Assembly (NCBI RefSeq): GCF_921293095.1
Contig: NC_060248.1
Location: 132,630,972 to 132,694,971, forward strand
Source of the DNA: Ischnura elegans
Taxonomy: Eukaryota > Arthropoda > Insecta > Odonata > Coenagrionidae
DNA length: 64,000 nucleotides
Direction of reading: 5' to 3'
Within the stretch, counting starts at the first letter, position 1; each line of letters opens with the position of its first letter. Positions 44,691 through 54,785 of the stretch are shown here, piece after piece. The notes under the pieces were generated by a model that was given only the letters and a program-made list of their open reading frames with translations, was not told the DNA's origin and searched no databases. The position numbers were made by a program, and so were the translations under genes.

Positions 44691-45600
44691 GTATATCCGT
44701 CTGTCGATGGTATTGTTGCGTTGGAATTCTTGGAGTTGCTGGGATATTTGATTGCGGCGGTAGCCTCGCTGACCAGGCACGTTCATGTTGTTACGGGTGG
44801 GAAAGGCATCAAAGGGCCCGCGGAGGAGGCGAACGCGGAAGCCGGGCGCGTGAGACTGCCCTGCCCTCTTTTGAGGGACTCGGAATTGCCCGAGGAAGGG
44901 TCACCACCATTATCATCATCATTAGCATTATTACTGTGATTGCCACCGAGACGTGATCGGCGCTGCGGAGACATTATGGCCGAGTCGTGGGTGGTTTTTT
45001 TTCCTTCCGCCCACCGCCGCGCGTTTGTGTGCGGCGCTGCGGTTGGCGGCGCTGTTTGTTCTGACCGAACCACCCCTTAGGACTCCCGAAAGAAAGCGGC
45101 CGCAATGTTCGCCGCGAAGGAATCCGGTAGTTGGTCACTCGGAAACTTAATTTTTTCCTCTTTTTGGTCGGAACAGTCCTCCACGCGGCGGATCAACTGC
45201 GTGGCGGACGCGGAGCCTGCCATCTGGCGGCCGACGCCATTAATCAGTCAGCCATTCGGCCACATGTTTGGAAGGGGGTTTGCGCAATCCGGCTTCTATT
45301 GAGCCGCCATATTTTCCCCATGGTATTGTAGGATTTGGTTGCAAGCACACAAACTCATAGCGCTCCGGAAGAAGACTCTGAGGACAGTCACGGGCGCCCC
45401 CTAATTCGTCCGCAACACTTACATACACAGAAATCTCAAAATGAAACCGCTTACACAATGCATGGACGACCTATCAACCACCTGCTATTTAAACGGGACT
45501 GCAAAAGTCATCACTCGCGCCGTTGACGGATACAGCAATCCGAATTTACGGAGAAATTAGCTATAATTATGGATTTAAATCAAAATTGAATATTCATGAT
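44691..45600. other. CpG-rich island (about 44780-45310)
   Basis: Rich in CpG with many GGCGC and GCCGCC words. Open frames of 60-117 codons overlap in several frames with no recognised domain. A YY1/Pho-like site occurs at 45304-45314. Candidate promoter or first exon of an unrecognised host gene, unproven. Confidence 0.35.
45304..45314 (-). promoter_or_regulatory. YY1/Pho-like site
   Basis: GCCGCCATATT is the complement of AATATGGCGGC and fits the consensus AANATGGCGGC at every fixed position. Context is a CpG-rich island; function is inference. Confidence 0.3.
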
Positions 45601-45616
45601 GATGTGGTCTACATAC

Positions 45617-45868
45617 CAGTAACGGATACAGGAAAAAACTCAGGGAGGGAGCAAAAGATATCCTGAGCTACCTTCACTATTGTGGCAATGACAAATAACT
45701 AAGCCACATGCGAACTTCAAGGTAGTTTTAGTTAAAGTGACAATACGCATATACAAGTCAATGCCATCTTATGATATGATAAAGTTACGATTATGGTTCT
45801 GCAATGTTCGGCTATGAGGGCAGCCCCGCAAGGAGGGGAGGCGCGCCCCGCTTATGTATCCGCCACTG
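45617..45868. mobile_element. 252-bp hAT-type MITE
   Basis: The left end CAGTAACGGATACAGG and the complement of the right end (CAGTGGCGGATACATAAG) share CAGT..CGGATACA. Flanks are CTACATAC (45609-45616) and CTACATGC (45869-45876), an 8-bp duplication with one mismatch. No coding sequence. The end type matches the element at 33345. Confidence 0.75.
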
Positions 45869-45876
45869 CTACATGC

Positions 45877-47403
45877 ACAGTTTTAAAATCCTAAGTTAGG
45901 TCAACTGCAGCCGTTCATTTCTCCCAAATCCGAGACAGTTCTTTCAATTCCCTTAGGCTTTTCTTCGCCGTATCCTTTCCTACCTACTTCTCCCTTGGTC
46001 TTCCTTTGGAGACTTTTTCATCCACTTTTCCTTCAATCTCATTCCTCCCCTATCTTTTGTCCATTATATCTTCAGTGTCCTCCTCCAGCACTAGGTAGGC
46101 ACTAGGTAGTTGAAAAATAAAAACTACCACGGTGGTTGCCCACTAAGTACAGTATTTGAGTTGGTGACGCCAACTGAGTTCTGGTTAATTTTTCTCGTTC
46201 AGGGTGAACTCCGCAATGGCGTGGTTGACAATGAATGTCGCTAGATCTGTTAACAAGGCCGAGGAGTCACTGTTAATTGATGACCCGTGCGGCACGAGTT
46301 CGTGACGTCATAAACGTATCTGCTAAAGGTTCAGGTCGTCGATTTTATCGCAGAAAACAGCTTTAGGAGTGAGCTAAGGATAAAAAATGGAGATCTCTTT
46401 ATTTATTCATATCTGTGAGAATCGACAATTTTAATTTTTTTGGTAAACAAGCCCATTTGATGAAAGGTGTATAGAGTATTTAGATGGAATGTAGCACCTG
46501 CAAAGCTAGAGAACTACTTTCGGAAAAAAGTTAGGGTCTTATCAAGAACGACAAAATTTGGGCCATAAAAAAAAAGAAATTCCTTTTTTTAAATAAGTTT
46601 TGCATAAGAAACGGTAAACGACAAGGAATGGTAATGAAACATTGTGACAGGCTTGTGTAGAAATCGTGCTGAGGAAAAAGGAATGACAGTTACGGAAAGT
46701 GACACTTACGTTTCATAAAGATAAAGCATTTGAATAGCATCTGCATCAGTCATGCGATCAACCAGCTCCGTTACAAACGATCTTTATTCAATCAAGGAGT
46801 CTCGCAGTTTGTTTTCACTTGTTTAGCATAAATAGGCAGTAAAATAAATAATTCTCGCGGTCTTAGAAGCTGCGAATAAACAGAACGAGAGAGGAAGGCA
46901 TTCCGCGCAAAGAAATAATGGCCTGCAATTTATTTCCCGGGACTAAACAAATCGCGCGAAATACTTAAAAGGTCGAGGTGGATAGAGTCATCAAAACCTT
47001 TGGTGTTTCCTCTGCCCTTCCCCGTCACTGCTTCGAAGTAATGTTGCGCATTATCCTTCTCGCAGTGAAAATCGCCCACGCTTGGCAGCGGCGAATGATC
47101 TGACGCGCGCCCAGCGACACCGCATGAAATCGGAATGGATGCGGAAAATAACGGCAGCGCCAGTCTCCGCGAGTGTGTGAGTGGTGATGGATATTTCTCA
47201 AGAGTGGTGAAATTGATCGGAGGGGGCGAGCTGCGTGTGAGAGGCGCGTAAGCCATTCTCCTTTCTTTCTTAGCGCTCACGGAGACGTTATTCCGTGGCC
47301 GAAGCATTCAGACAAGCGAGAGGAATGGACTGAAAAAGCAACGCGTTTTCTAGATAAAAAAACATGCATTTTTTTTGACTCATTGTCAAATAATACAAGT
47401 CTT
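45877..47403. other. Unassigned DNA, with repeat partner of 35.8 kb at 46298-46430
   Basis: The block 46298-46430 shares ordered words with 35785-35905, including TGACGTCA (46303-46310). A direct repeat of CACTAGGTAG occurs near 46090. Elsewhere nothing is recognised. The 125-codon minus-strand frame at 46930-47307 has no domain. Confidence 0.35.
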
Positions 47404-47543
47404 AGAATAAAATAAAATTACTTTTTCTGTTCCACACTTTATTTTCAATGGCACTGTTTAAAATTATGTGTGGAATTTAAATATTTAAGTAGTGCTATTT
47501 AAAATAAAGTGTGGAATAGAACAAAGTAATTTTATTTTTTTCT
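47404..47543. repeat. Inverted repeat with ~52-bp arms
   Basis: 47404-47455 and 47491-47543 are reverse complements with few mismatches (core: AAAATTACTTT, TTCCACACTTTATTTT and GCACT). The 35-bp centre contains a third partial copy (ATGTGTGGAAT). It would form a long hairpin and could be a foldback-type or MITE element. Confidence 0.75.
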
Positions 47544-49479
47544 ATGATGAAGCAGTCCCACAAAGTAGCGCCTGAGACCGTGTCTTATATTAATACATGT
47601 CTTGACTTTATTCTAAATTCGTCAAAATCATTTTTTAAGTATCTAATTCTCCAGCCAACGCAACGACCCGAAATATCATCAAGTGTTGAGAATTTTTATA
47701 AGGCAATACGTATCCGAAAACTGTGAGGCAAAACGCAATTGCAGAACCTCTATTGATTAGAGGTTCAAGTTTCATAGCGGGATTGGAACTTTTCCGGCTA
47801 TGCATTGGTTATTATAAAATTTATCAGGTTCAGAAGATGGAAACATGCAAATTCGAAACGCTGAAAAGAGAATTGGGCTTTGATAAGTCTCCAATGAATT
47901 TAAGAAATCTTAAAAATATATAATCACACCTTTTAGAAGCATTGTTTTGAATGAACTGCTTTCACTCATCACAACCATAGGTTCTAGAAAGGAAAATGGG
48001 GCTTGAATATGTATTTTAAGTATTCCCTTCACCTATTTTTATCCATGGATATACTTTCCTGATATTTCATATTTTCCGGATAGTGTCAGCTTTATTCCCA
48101 CAGATATTTTAAGTTCAGTTACGTTAACTTCATAATGACGCAATGCGGCTAAATTAATGGTTTCGATTTTAATTATCTATTTAAATTATAATCACTGATT
48201 TACTTCGTTTTGAAGCTCTCTGCGTCAGTTTTTCTGCAAGGACATTTAAATTTTATTTATAACATTCACTATACATCTTATCCTTAAATATTCAAATCTA
48301 ATTTACTTGCAGAACGACTAAAGAAGCGAGTGACATAATCCACTTTTTACCACACGAAGACAATGAATTATAGTTATACACATTTCTATTTTTTTAATGT
48401 CAAAATGTCGTTAGAATACCAATTTTTAATACTAGTAGGTCAGTCCAAGATAAGAAGGCTGCATTTGAAAATGCTATAAATATTTATTTCAATTCGTAGT
48501 GGAATTCTCTTGTGAGACACATTCCAGCCTCAGTGGCTTTTAAGCCATAATTGGGTAGTACCTAGTGGAGTTATGTTTCACGTAGTATAATGCCGTATAA
48601 GTGCAGTGTACCACGCACGAGTTTTCTCTATGCATATGGTTTAACTTTTATCCATGCAAAATAAGTTTGCAGCAATGCAAAAGATATATATCCCGTATTT
48701 AATGAAGTAAATAACATTTAGTTTTCATTTAACACGAGCTTGTCTCATGCGATTTTATCGGCATATTAATTGAATGGTTGCGGACACGTGGGAAGAATAG
48801 TATTTGGGGAATGAGGGGTTTACTGGCGAGAATGGGTCGAAGAGGCTGCAATGTACACTCGGGAGAAAAGACTCGGTATAGATAGGCGATGCCTTACGCT
48901 ATTCGCGTCTCAGGATGTGCTCATTGAAAGAGATGCCGAGGAAAAGCGACGGTCGAAGGAATAATCAAGTTGCGAAGCATGAAAAGAGGACTTTCGCTTC
49001 CTCGTGGCACTCCATTAGCCACAGCAGCCACTCAAAGGGTCGTCATGGAGCTCGGCATATTTCAGTTTTCAATATCGCATCTCCCGTAACACACAACGGC
49101 AACGGCAATGTCACGCTGCGACTCGCGTCACATGATAGTTCATTGACTCAAGTCTCTCATGAAAATTCTTGCCTGGCGTCTCGAAGAAGATAAACACCGA
49201 TGGATTTTTCTTCACATCATGAAATCAATCCTTAGATTACAATGTAACAGTTTCAAATTCCGCTCACTTTTCTGCGATTCTATTCGGCTTATGATAAATG
49301 GTGTAGTTGAAACGCTCCAATCCGAGGAATCAAATTTAATATATTCTGATTTCTTTTGGCTCCCAGAAGTGTAATTATTTATTTACTGGCATAAAGTTAT
49401 TCTGTCATTTTTCAGCAGAACAGTGAAGAATTGATCAATTGAGAAATTAAAATGTTTTAATTTTATTTAAATTGAACAA
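47544..49479. other. Unassigned AT-rich DNA
   Basis: No recognisable gene or repeat. Small frames at 47544-47923 and 48915-49193 lack domains. Confidence 0.4.
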
Positions 49480-49833
49480 TAAAAACACCAAAGTACACTA
49501 GTAATATGTACCTCACAATTGGGGGGAACGCCTAGGGGAAACTTTGATGAAATGGCATAGTTTTTGTGTAAGTTTAGTTGTTTTCCAGGAAAATAGACAT
49601 TGATGGTTAAATGAATGAGTCTGAGAATAGATAAAAGGGATCAACTTTGTCAGGCATATAGTTAAGTGGGATAGATATGCGGCATTCAAGCGAGCGCTAG
49701 ACAAGGTATAATCTTCGGATCTGCGTATGGAGTAAGGAATGCGAACGAGTAGATCTAATGGGAATTCTGAAATTAACGAGGGAAAACTAGTTGGGGATGT
49801 GTATGAGAGAGCTCAATGACCTCTAAATAAATG
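49480..49833 (+). repeat. Dispersed repeat, copy 2 (partner at 8.1 kb)
   Basis: Direct-orientation homolog of 8089-8425; see that entry for shared words. AT-rich sequence precedes both copies. Confidence 0.6.
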
Positions 49834-51594
49834 TGAAGTCTGCCTTACTTCTTTAACGTCTTAGATGTGGCGATGTGGTACATTCTAATTTTATCAGCAT
49901 TTGCTTTTGAGTTCTTCCAGGACCAATAACGCCATCCACCTCATGAGTTTTACTGCGTATGTCCATCTCCAAGGAGACCGATAACGGCATCATAAATATT
50001 CTTCATTGAAGTTAATATTCTCGCCTGTAGAGTGTGGCGTAACTGGTCCAAGTTGGTGCTGGGATTAACTGCCTCGTTGGTGACGTGTATGAAGGAATTA
50101 TTTTTAGTCGGATTATAGGAGAGTAAAGTGCTCCGACAAAGTTTGTGCCACCGCTATCTTTCTCATGGCATATTATTATTCGGCCAAATTCCGATTCGGG
50201 AACTTCAAATACGTCGCATCGTCTTTCTACATTAGGCCGGAAACCAAGTTCACGCAGCCTGCCTGCACCGAGTTCAATGCCCGGTGGTTCCTGAATGGTT
50301 AAATGCGAGTGAATAGTTGGACCTAGCCCTAGGCGAAGATAAGGTGCTTGGTATAAACGAAAAATGGGAGTGAGAGGAGAAATGTGGAGAATTACGGTAC
50401 GAGGGCTAAATGGAACATTTCAAAGGTATTTAGTAAGGAACATCTGATGGGCGCCAACGTTCAGATGAGGAGCGCGAGTCGCATCTGATATAATAATAAT
50501 AATATGCCTTTATTAGGGCGAGGTTGAGACTAAGAAGTCCCCTCTTCCACCTAACCCCTCGATAGCGTCAATACAAACATATTATAAGGTGGTATATAAA
50601 CCTTTACAATACAAAAGATATACAATATACGCTATAAGTGAAATGTCAAAAAAGATAAACAAGTATGTGTGAAAATTTTGTGTAAAAAAGATTTCTGTTT
50701 GTGGGAAAAAAAACATGAGGATAAGGGTGTAATATCCTACAGCGAAAAAAACTCACTGCAGGAAAACGCCCCCACAAGAGTGGTACAGGTAAACGGCGGA
50801 TTGTTCGTCTTCCATTAGTGAAGTGGAAAGAGGGGCAACACATCGTGTTTGTGATTCCCTCGTCGGGATTTGGCGAAAGAATTGTCTTGATATCGGAGAA
50901 GAAACCGATTTTCCCGCTGACAGGTAGTGGAGGCGCAAAATGTCGTCAAGATATTTTTCTCCCTGGTGACCAAACTAACTTGCAATTTTTATATTATTTT
51001 GGGTATTTTTCTCTGTAATTCGAAGCAAATTTGAAGTTTGGAGTAACCTCTATCTTTGCAAAATTAAAATTCGAATCGAAGCAGAGAGTGGGTTACTTTT
51101 TGCATATTATCAGTCACACTGTGCCAGATTGTGTTTTATGCTGTAATGTTGTGGCACATTATTACGATATAATGGAATTTTTATTTATATTTTTTACAGA
51201 ATTGCATGGCCATTTCCTGTTTCTGCTGTATTATATTATTATTATGCAAACCTTAGAATATTCTGTTCGGAATCTATACTTTTGTGAAAGGATCTCTGAT
51301 GGAATGGGGATGACCATGAGAAACATTTGGAATTGCTAGCTTTTTTTGGTGAAATTGCGCAAGCTTCGTCAAAAAGGAAGGATATTAGCGACGACAGTTT
51401 TCATCGCTGGCAGCATCACGTAGGCACACCATTCGGCTGATTTCTCCATCGCAGACACGCACGTGCATCTACTTGTTTTCTTCTTACACGGTACTTCACG
51501 CGGAAATGTCAATCATTTTCCAAAAGGTTTGAAAGGATTTGGATATTCAATTAGTATTTCAATTGGAAGGAAATTCAATTCCTCTGCCTTAAAT
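49834..51594. other. Unassigned DNA with (AAT)n-type tail at 50489
   Basis: ATAATAATAATAATATG at about 50489-50504 is followed by a non-coding stretch to about 50650 that resembles a LINE 3' region in minus orientation, but no family is recognised. The rest shows nothing. Confidence 0.35.
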
Positions 51595-53052
51595 TGGAAA
51601 ATTTACATCTAAATCTACACGTAGATAATTCCCTGTGAGCCACCTCAATGGCGTTTGGCAGTTTGTGAGTGTACAGGCTGCCATATACCAAAATGCAGCA
51701 TGCAATACGCTACGTCTTCGAAGTCGTCTAAAAGAATAGGCCCTCAAACATGCCAGCAGGCGGTGTGAGCTCTTACGAATCATGCATTATTCTATGCAAG
51801 TTGACACCAGCCATGCAAAAAAGTACAAATTATTAAGTGCATAAATACCCATGCAGTTGCGGTAAAGTAGTTAAATTCCGGCAAGGAAAACGAGGACCTA
51901 AAAACCGAAACCAGAAAAAAGAGAGAAATAAAAGATGCTTTTGGCCACCCTAGGGAGTGCAGCGATTAATTACATCAATGGCACATTTGTTACTATCCCT
52001 GATATTCTTAGCAAAGAACGACCTATCAAATCTCTCCATTCTGATGTCTGTTACTTTCATCTCCCTCTCGTGATCTCTTCTGCCATAATACGACGCTAAG
52101 TGAAGCATACTTTTCAGGTCATCTACGAACACGTCGTCTCTGAATCTGCTTTGTAGGTTCAGCTTATATGTCGTTCTTCGCTCAAAATCCCAGCCTAGCT
52201 CACCAAGCAATGCACTCATGCTGCTCTGTTTATCTCAGCAACCAATTACAAATGTAGCTGACCTGCGCTACAGCCTATCGATTTCCGCAATCATTCCTGT
52301 CTCTTATGTGTCCCACACGGTAGCTGCGTGTTCCAGATGATGCCTCGCTAAACACATATAGCTTATTTCTCTGAACTTCATATCCCGAGAATTCCCTTTA
52401 GAAATCCCAATTTTCCATTAACACTTCCACATATTTCATGTATATTATTTCTCCTGGAGTGATCCTGAGTTGAGAGTGACTCCTTGGTATTTGAATTCAG
52501 GTATTTGAATGAATGATTCAGCAATTGATGATTGAACCCCGTTTATGGTGTGGAAAATAAACGACATTATTATTATTATTATCTTAGAAGATGTGGGCTT
52601 TTTCCAGAAATTCACGACTACGCACTGATCATAACTTAATTTTTATTAACAGCAACATTCGATAATGGTTGAGAGGTATTTTTCTAATTCACTGATGTAG
52701 GATTCTTAAGCGATATCTCTGAATAAAACTGTATCATTTGCAAAAAAAATCCGAAACTTGCTCGTGACAACAGAACTAATACCTTTTATACGTAGAAGAA
52801 ACAAAAGGGGTCACATGACACTTCCCTGAGGTACAGCTGAAGTCACTTTCACTGTGTCCGAGCTATCTCCGTCCGAAACAACCCTCTGCTCACGATCGCT
52901 CAAGAAATCACTGATCCATTCAAATATTACAAGGTGTATCTATTCCTAAGTTTCCAAATTTACCGTCAGTTCGGAATGGGGAAGAGTATCAAATGCCTTC
53001 CGGAAGTCCAGGAATATAGCGTCAACCTGAACGTGTCCATCACCTGAGGTAA
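51595..53052 (-). pseudogene. CR1-like LINE, RT to 3' UTR, dead
   Basis: The minus strand from about 53052 encodes reverse transcriptase motif A (FLDFRKAFDTLPH), motif B (SAVPQGSVM, then a stop where Gly is usual, then PLLFL) and motif C as FANDTVLFRDI, where FADD is expected, so a catalytic Asp is lost. Further on: HTINGVQSSIAESF, YQGVTLNSGSL, and the C-terminal block LGELGWDFERR...LNLQSRFRDDVF...RFDRSFFAKNI (52219-51955). The 3' end (51595-51680) has the TCTAAATCTAC...CCTGTGAGCCACCTCAATGG tail of the CR1-like families here. An (ATT)n microsatellite has expanded within the frame at about 52566-52583. Multiple stops and shifts make it a pseudogene. It is related to, but distinct from, the family at 53275-54183. 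Confidence 0.8.
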
Positions 53053-53056
53053 AAAT

Positions 53057-53274
53057 ATAGTGAACAAAGAGTGCATTTTGAGATTCGATGGAATAATGAA
53101 AATTAAAGTGGAAGCACTGGTGGAGGTGAATAACGGTAAGGGTTGGCCACGGTTAAGATTAAATATTAGGTGTTGAAGAATTTAAATCAGACGAATTATG
53201 TTGGTGTAAAAGGATTAGCCGATGGGAGGGATGAGTGGAGGACTGCGTCAAACCAATCTGAGGATTAATCTACA
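53057..53274 (+). pseudogene. LINE C-terminal fragment between two CR1-like copies
   Basis: The plus-strand translation reads CILRFDGIMKIKVEALVEV then NNGKGWPRLRLNIR; after frame changes it ends with DEWRTASNQSED and a stop. This is the conserved LINE C-terminus of the RGRGRPRLRY...WRTASNQSED type. It lies in opposite orientation between two minus-strand LINE copies, so at least one of them inserted next to or into it. Confidence 0.6.
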
Positions 53275-54183
53275 TCTAAATCTATATAATACCCCGCAAG
53301 CCGCCTTAAAGGGCGTGTGGCAGGGGGTGTTAGGACACCAGCCGTTTACAGATAAAAAAAGAAGTGCTCTAACGAAGTTGGGACTAGCGTTTATTGAAGT
53401 CCTTTATGGTTCGGGGGAAAAACAAATTCCCATATCTATCCGTTCGGCAAAACATCTCTCTTAATTTATCGCTTCTCTCGGACCTGGATATATAGTGCGG
53501 TTCTGATATTATTTTCTCCGTGTCGCTCTTAAAGATATCCATTCTCAATTGCTCAAGCAATCTAAGCCTAGAGCGCAGCCTCCGAGTCTCCAGCGGCTCC
53601 CAGCCTGATTCGCTTAACATCTGGGTAACGCTGTCTGTACGCCCGTAGCGGTTTTTGACGAAACGCGCATCCTTCCTTTGTATTTTGTTCAGTTCGCGAT
53701 TCTTTCTGAACCGGATCCCATACGCTCGCTGCATATTCAAGGTGCGGTCGGACGAGAGCGAAATAGCACCTTTCTTTTACTGTCTCATCTGAAAAGTTTC
53801 CCACTTTACGCTTGACGAATCCTAATTTCGTCAGGGCTATTCCGCAAATATTCCTTGTATGTGTTCCCCACGAGAGGTTCGAGGTTATCGTAACTCCCAG
53901 GTACTTCACTTGCCGTTATATTAATACCATCCACTGCATAAACATGGTTATAGTTGGACGAATTCCGCAAGAAATGTACCGTCATGCATTTGCTCAGATT
54001 AAGTTCGAGTCCCCACTCTTGGCTCCACAGATGAACGTTGTTTAAGTCAGATGCTAGAATTTCATAGTCAGAGTGATCACTAATTTCGCGATAGATGACA
54101 GCGTCGTCACCAAATAAAGGTATTCTACTGCTAATACGGGAGCAGAGATCATTAATATAATATATAGCTGCTGCTCCCTGCAT
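53275..54183 (-). pseudogene. CR1-like LINE, RT palm to 3' UTR, frameshifted
   Basis: Three overlapping minus-strand frames carry one homology. From 54183: INDLCSRISSRIPLF, then catalytic motif C as FGDDAVIYREI (54085-54117; FADD is usual), NNVHLWSQEWGLELNLSK. The next frame has KYLGVTITSNLSWGTHTRNI and LVRPHLEYAASVWDP. The last has NKIQRKDARFVKNRYGRTDS...LSESGWEPLETRRLRSRLRL and FFPRTIKDFN, ending at 53384. The 3' UTR follows, with GGCGTGTGGCAGGGGGTGTT (53312-53331) and TCTACATCTAAAT. Frame breaks lie near 53880 and 53710. The N-terminal endonuclease and RT fingers are missing. It is the best preserved of at least four copies in the window (6.1, 10.2, 11.0 and 53.3 kb). Confidence 0.85.
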
Positions 54184-54189
54184 ATATTC

Positions 54190-54785
54190 AAGGTGCGGTT
54201 GGACTGATGATTGCGGTGCGGTGCGGAGGATTGATCGTTGATGAGTGCCAGATGAGACTCATTTTGAGGAGCGGGTGTAACTACATGGCTGTGACGGCGG
54301 CGCCTCCTGTTCTGCCGCCTCCGTGCTGGCACTCCGCGACAGTGATTGCGCAAGTCGGGGCTCACTGGAGAGAGAGCGAGCGAGCGAGAGGGAGGCTGTG
54401 CTCGCGGCGATGATTTCCAGCTCCGGCAGCATCACGTACCGCGCGGCTACCTTCCACTCTCCTCGCCAACTCGCCGGCAATATCCCCGCGTGTTCTCCAC
54501 GCACGCCGACGCCGCAACCTGTAATTCACGGGAGAGTGGCCGGTCGTCAGCGGGAGCGGAGGCATGGACGTGTAATCATAGCCTCTGCGCCACCCGCTCA
54601 CCTTTGGCGCTGCAGTCGGGGGACGGGCCCGAGGAGAGAATGCCCACCGACGCAAGCGGCAGTCTTCCCCCCCCCCCCCCCCCCCCAAAGGTCCATTACG
54701 CCTCGGAATCCGCCGTCCGCTTTCTCCACCCCCACCGAAATACTCGCTCGTCAGAAGTTCTACCTCCTTGAGTTCCGCCTTTCCC
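54190..54785. other. CpG-rich island with 20-base C tract
   Basis: Strongly CpG-rich, with a GAGAGCGAGCGAGCGAGAGG stretch (54371-54390) and a run of 20 C at 54667-54686. Overlapping frames of 141-179 codons occur on both strands without domain signatures, so they are probably compositional. The GAGA-type purine stretch and CpG density fit a promoter-type island. Confidence 0.4.

Noticed and set aside
52566..52583. (ATT)n as a LINE 3' tail inserted in another LINE
   Set aside because: Minus-strand translation shows the repeat lies inside the reading frame of the surrounding LINE, between conserved blocks, so it is a microsatellite expansion.
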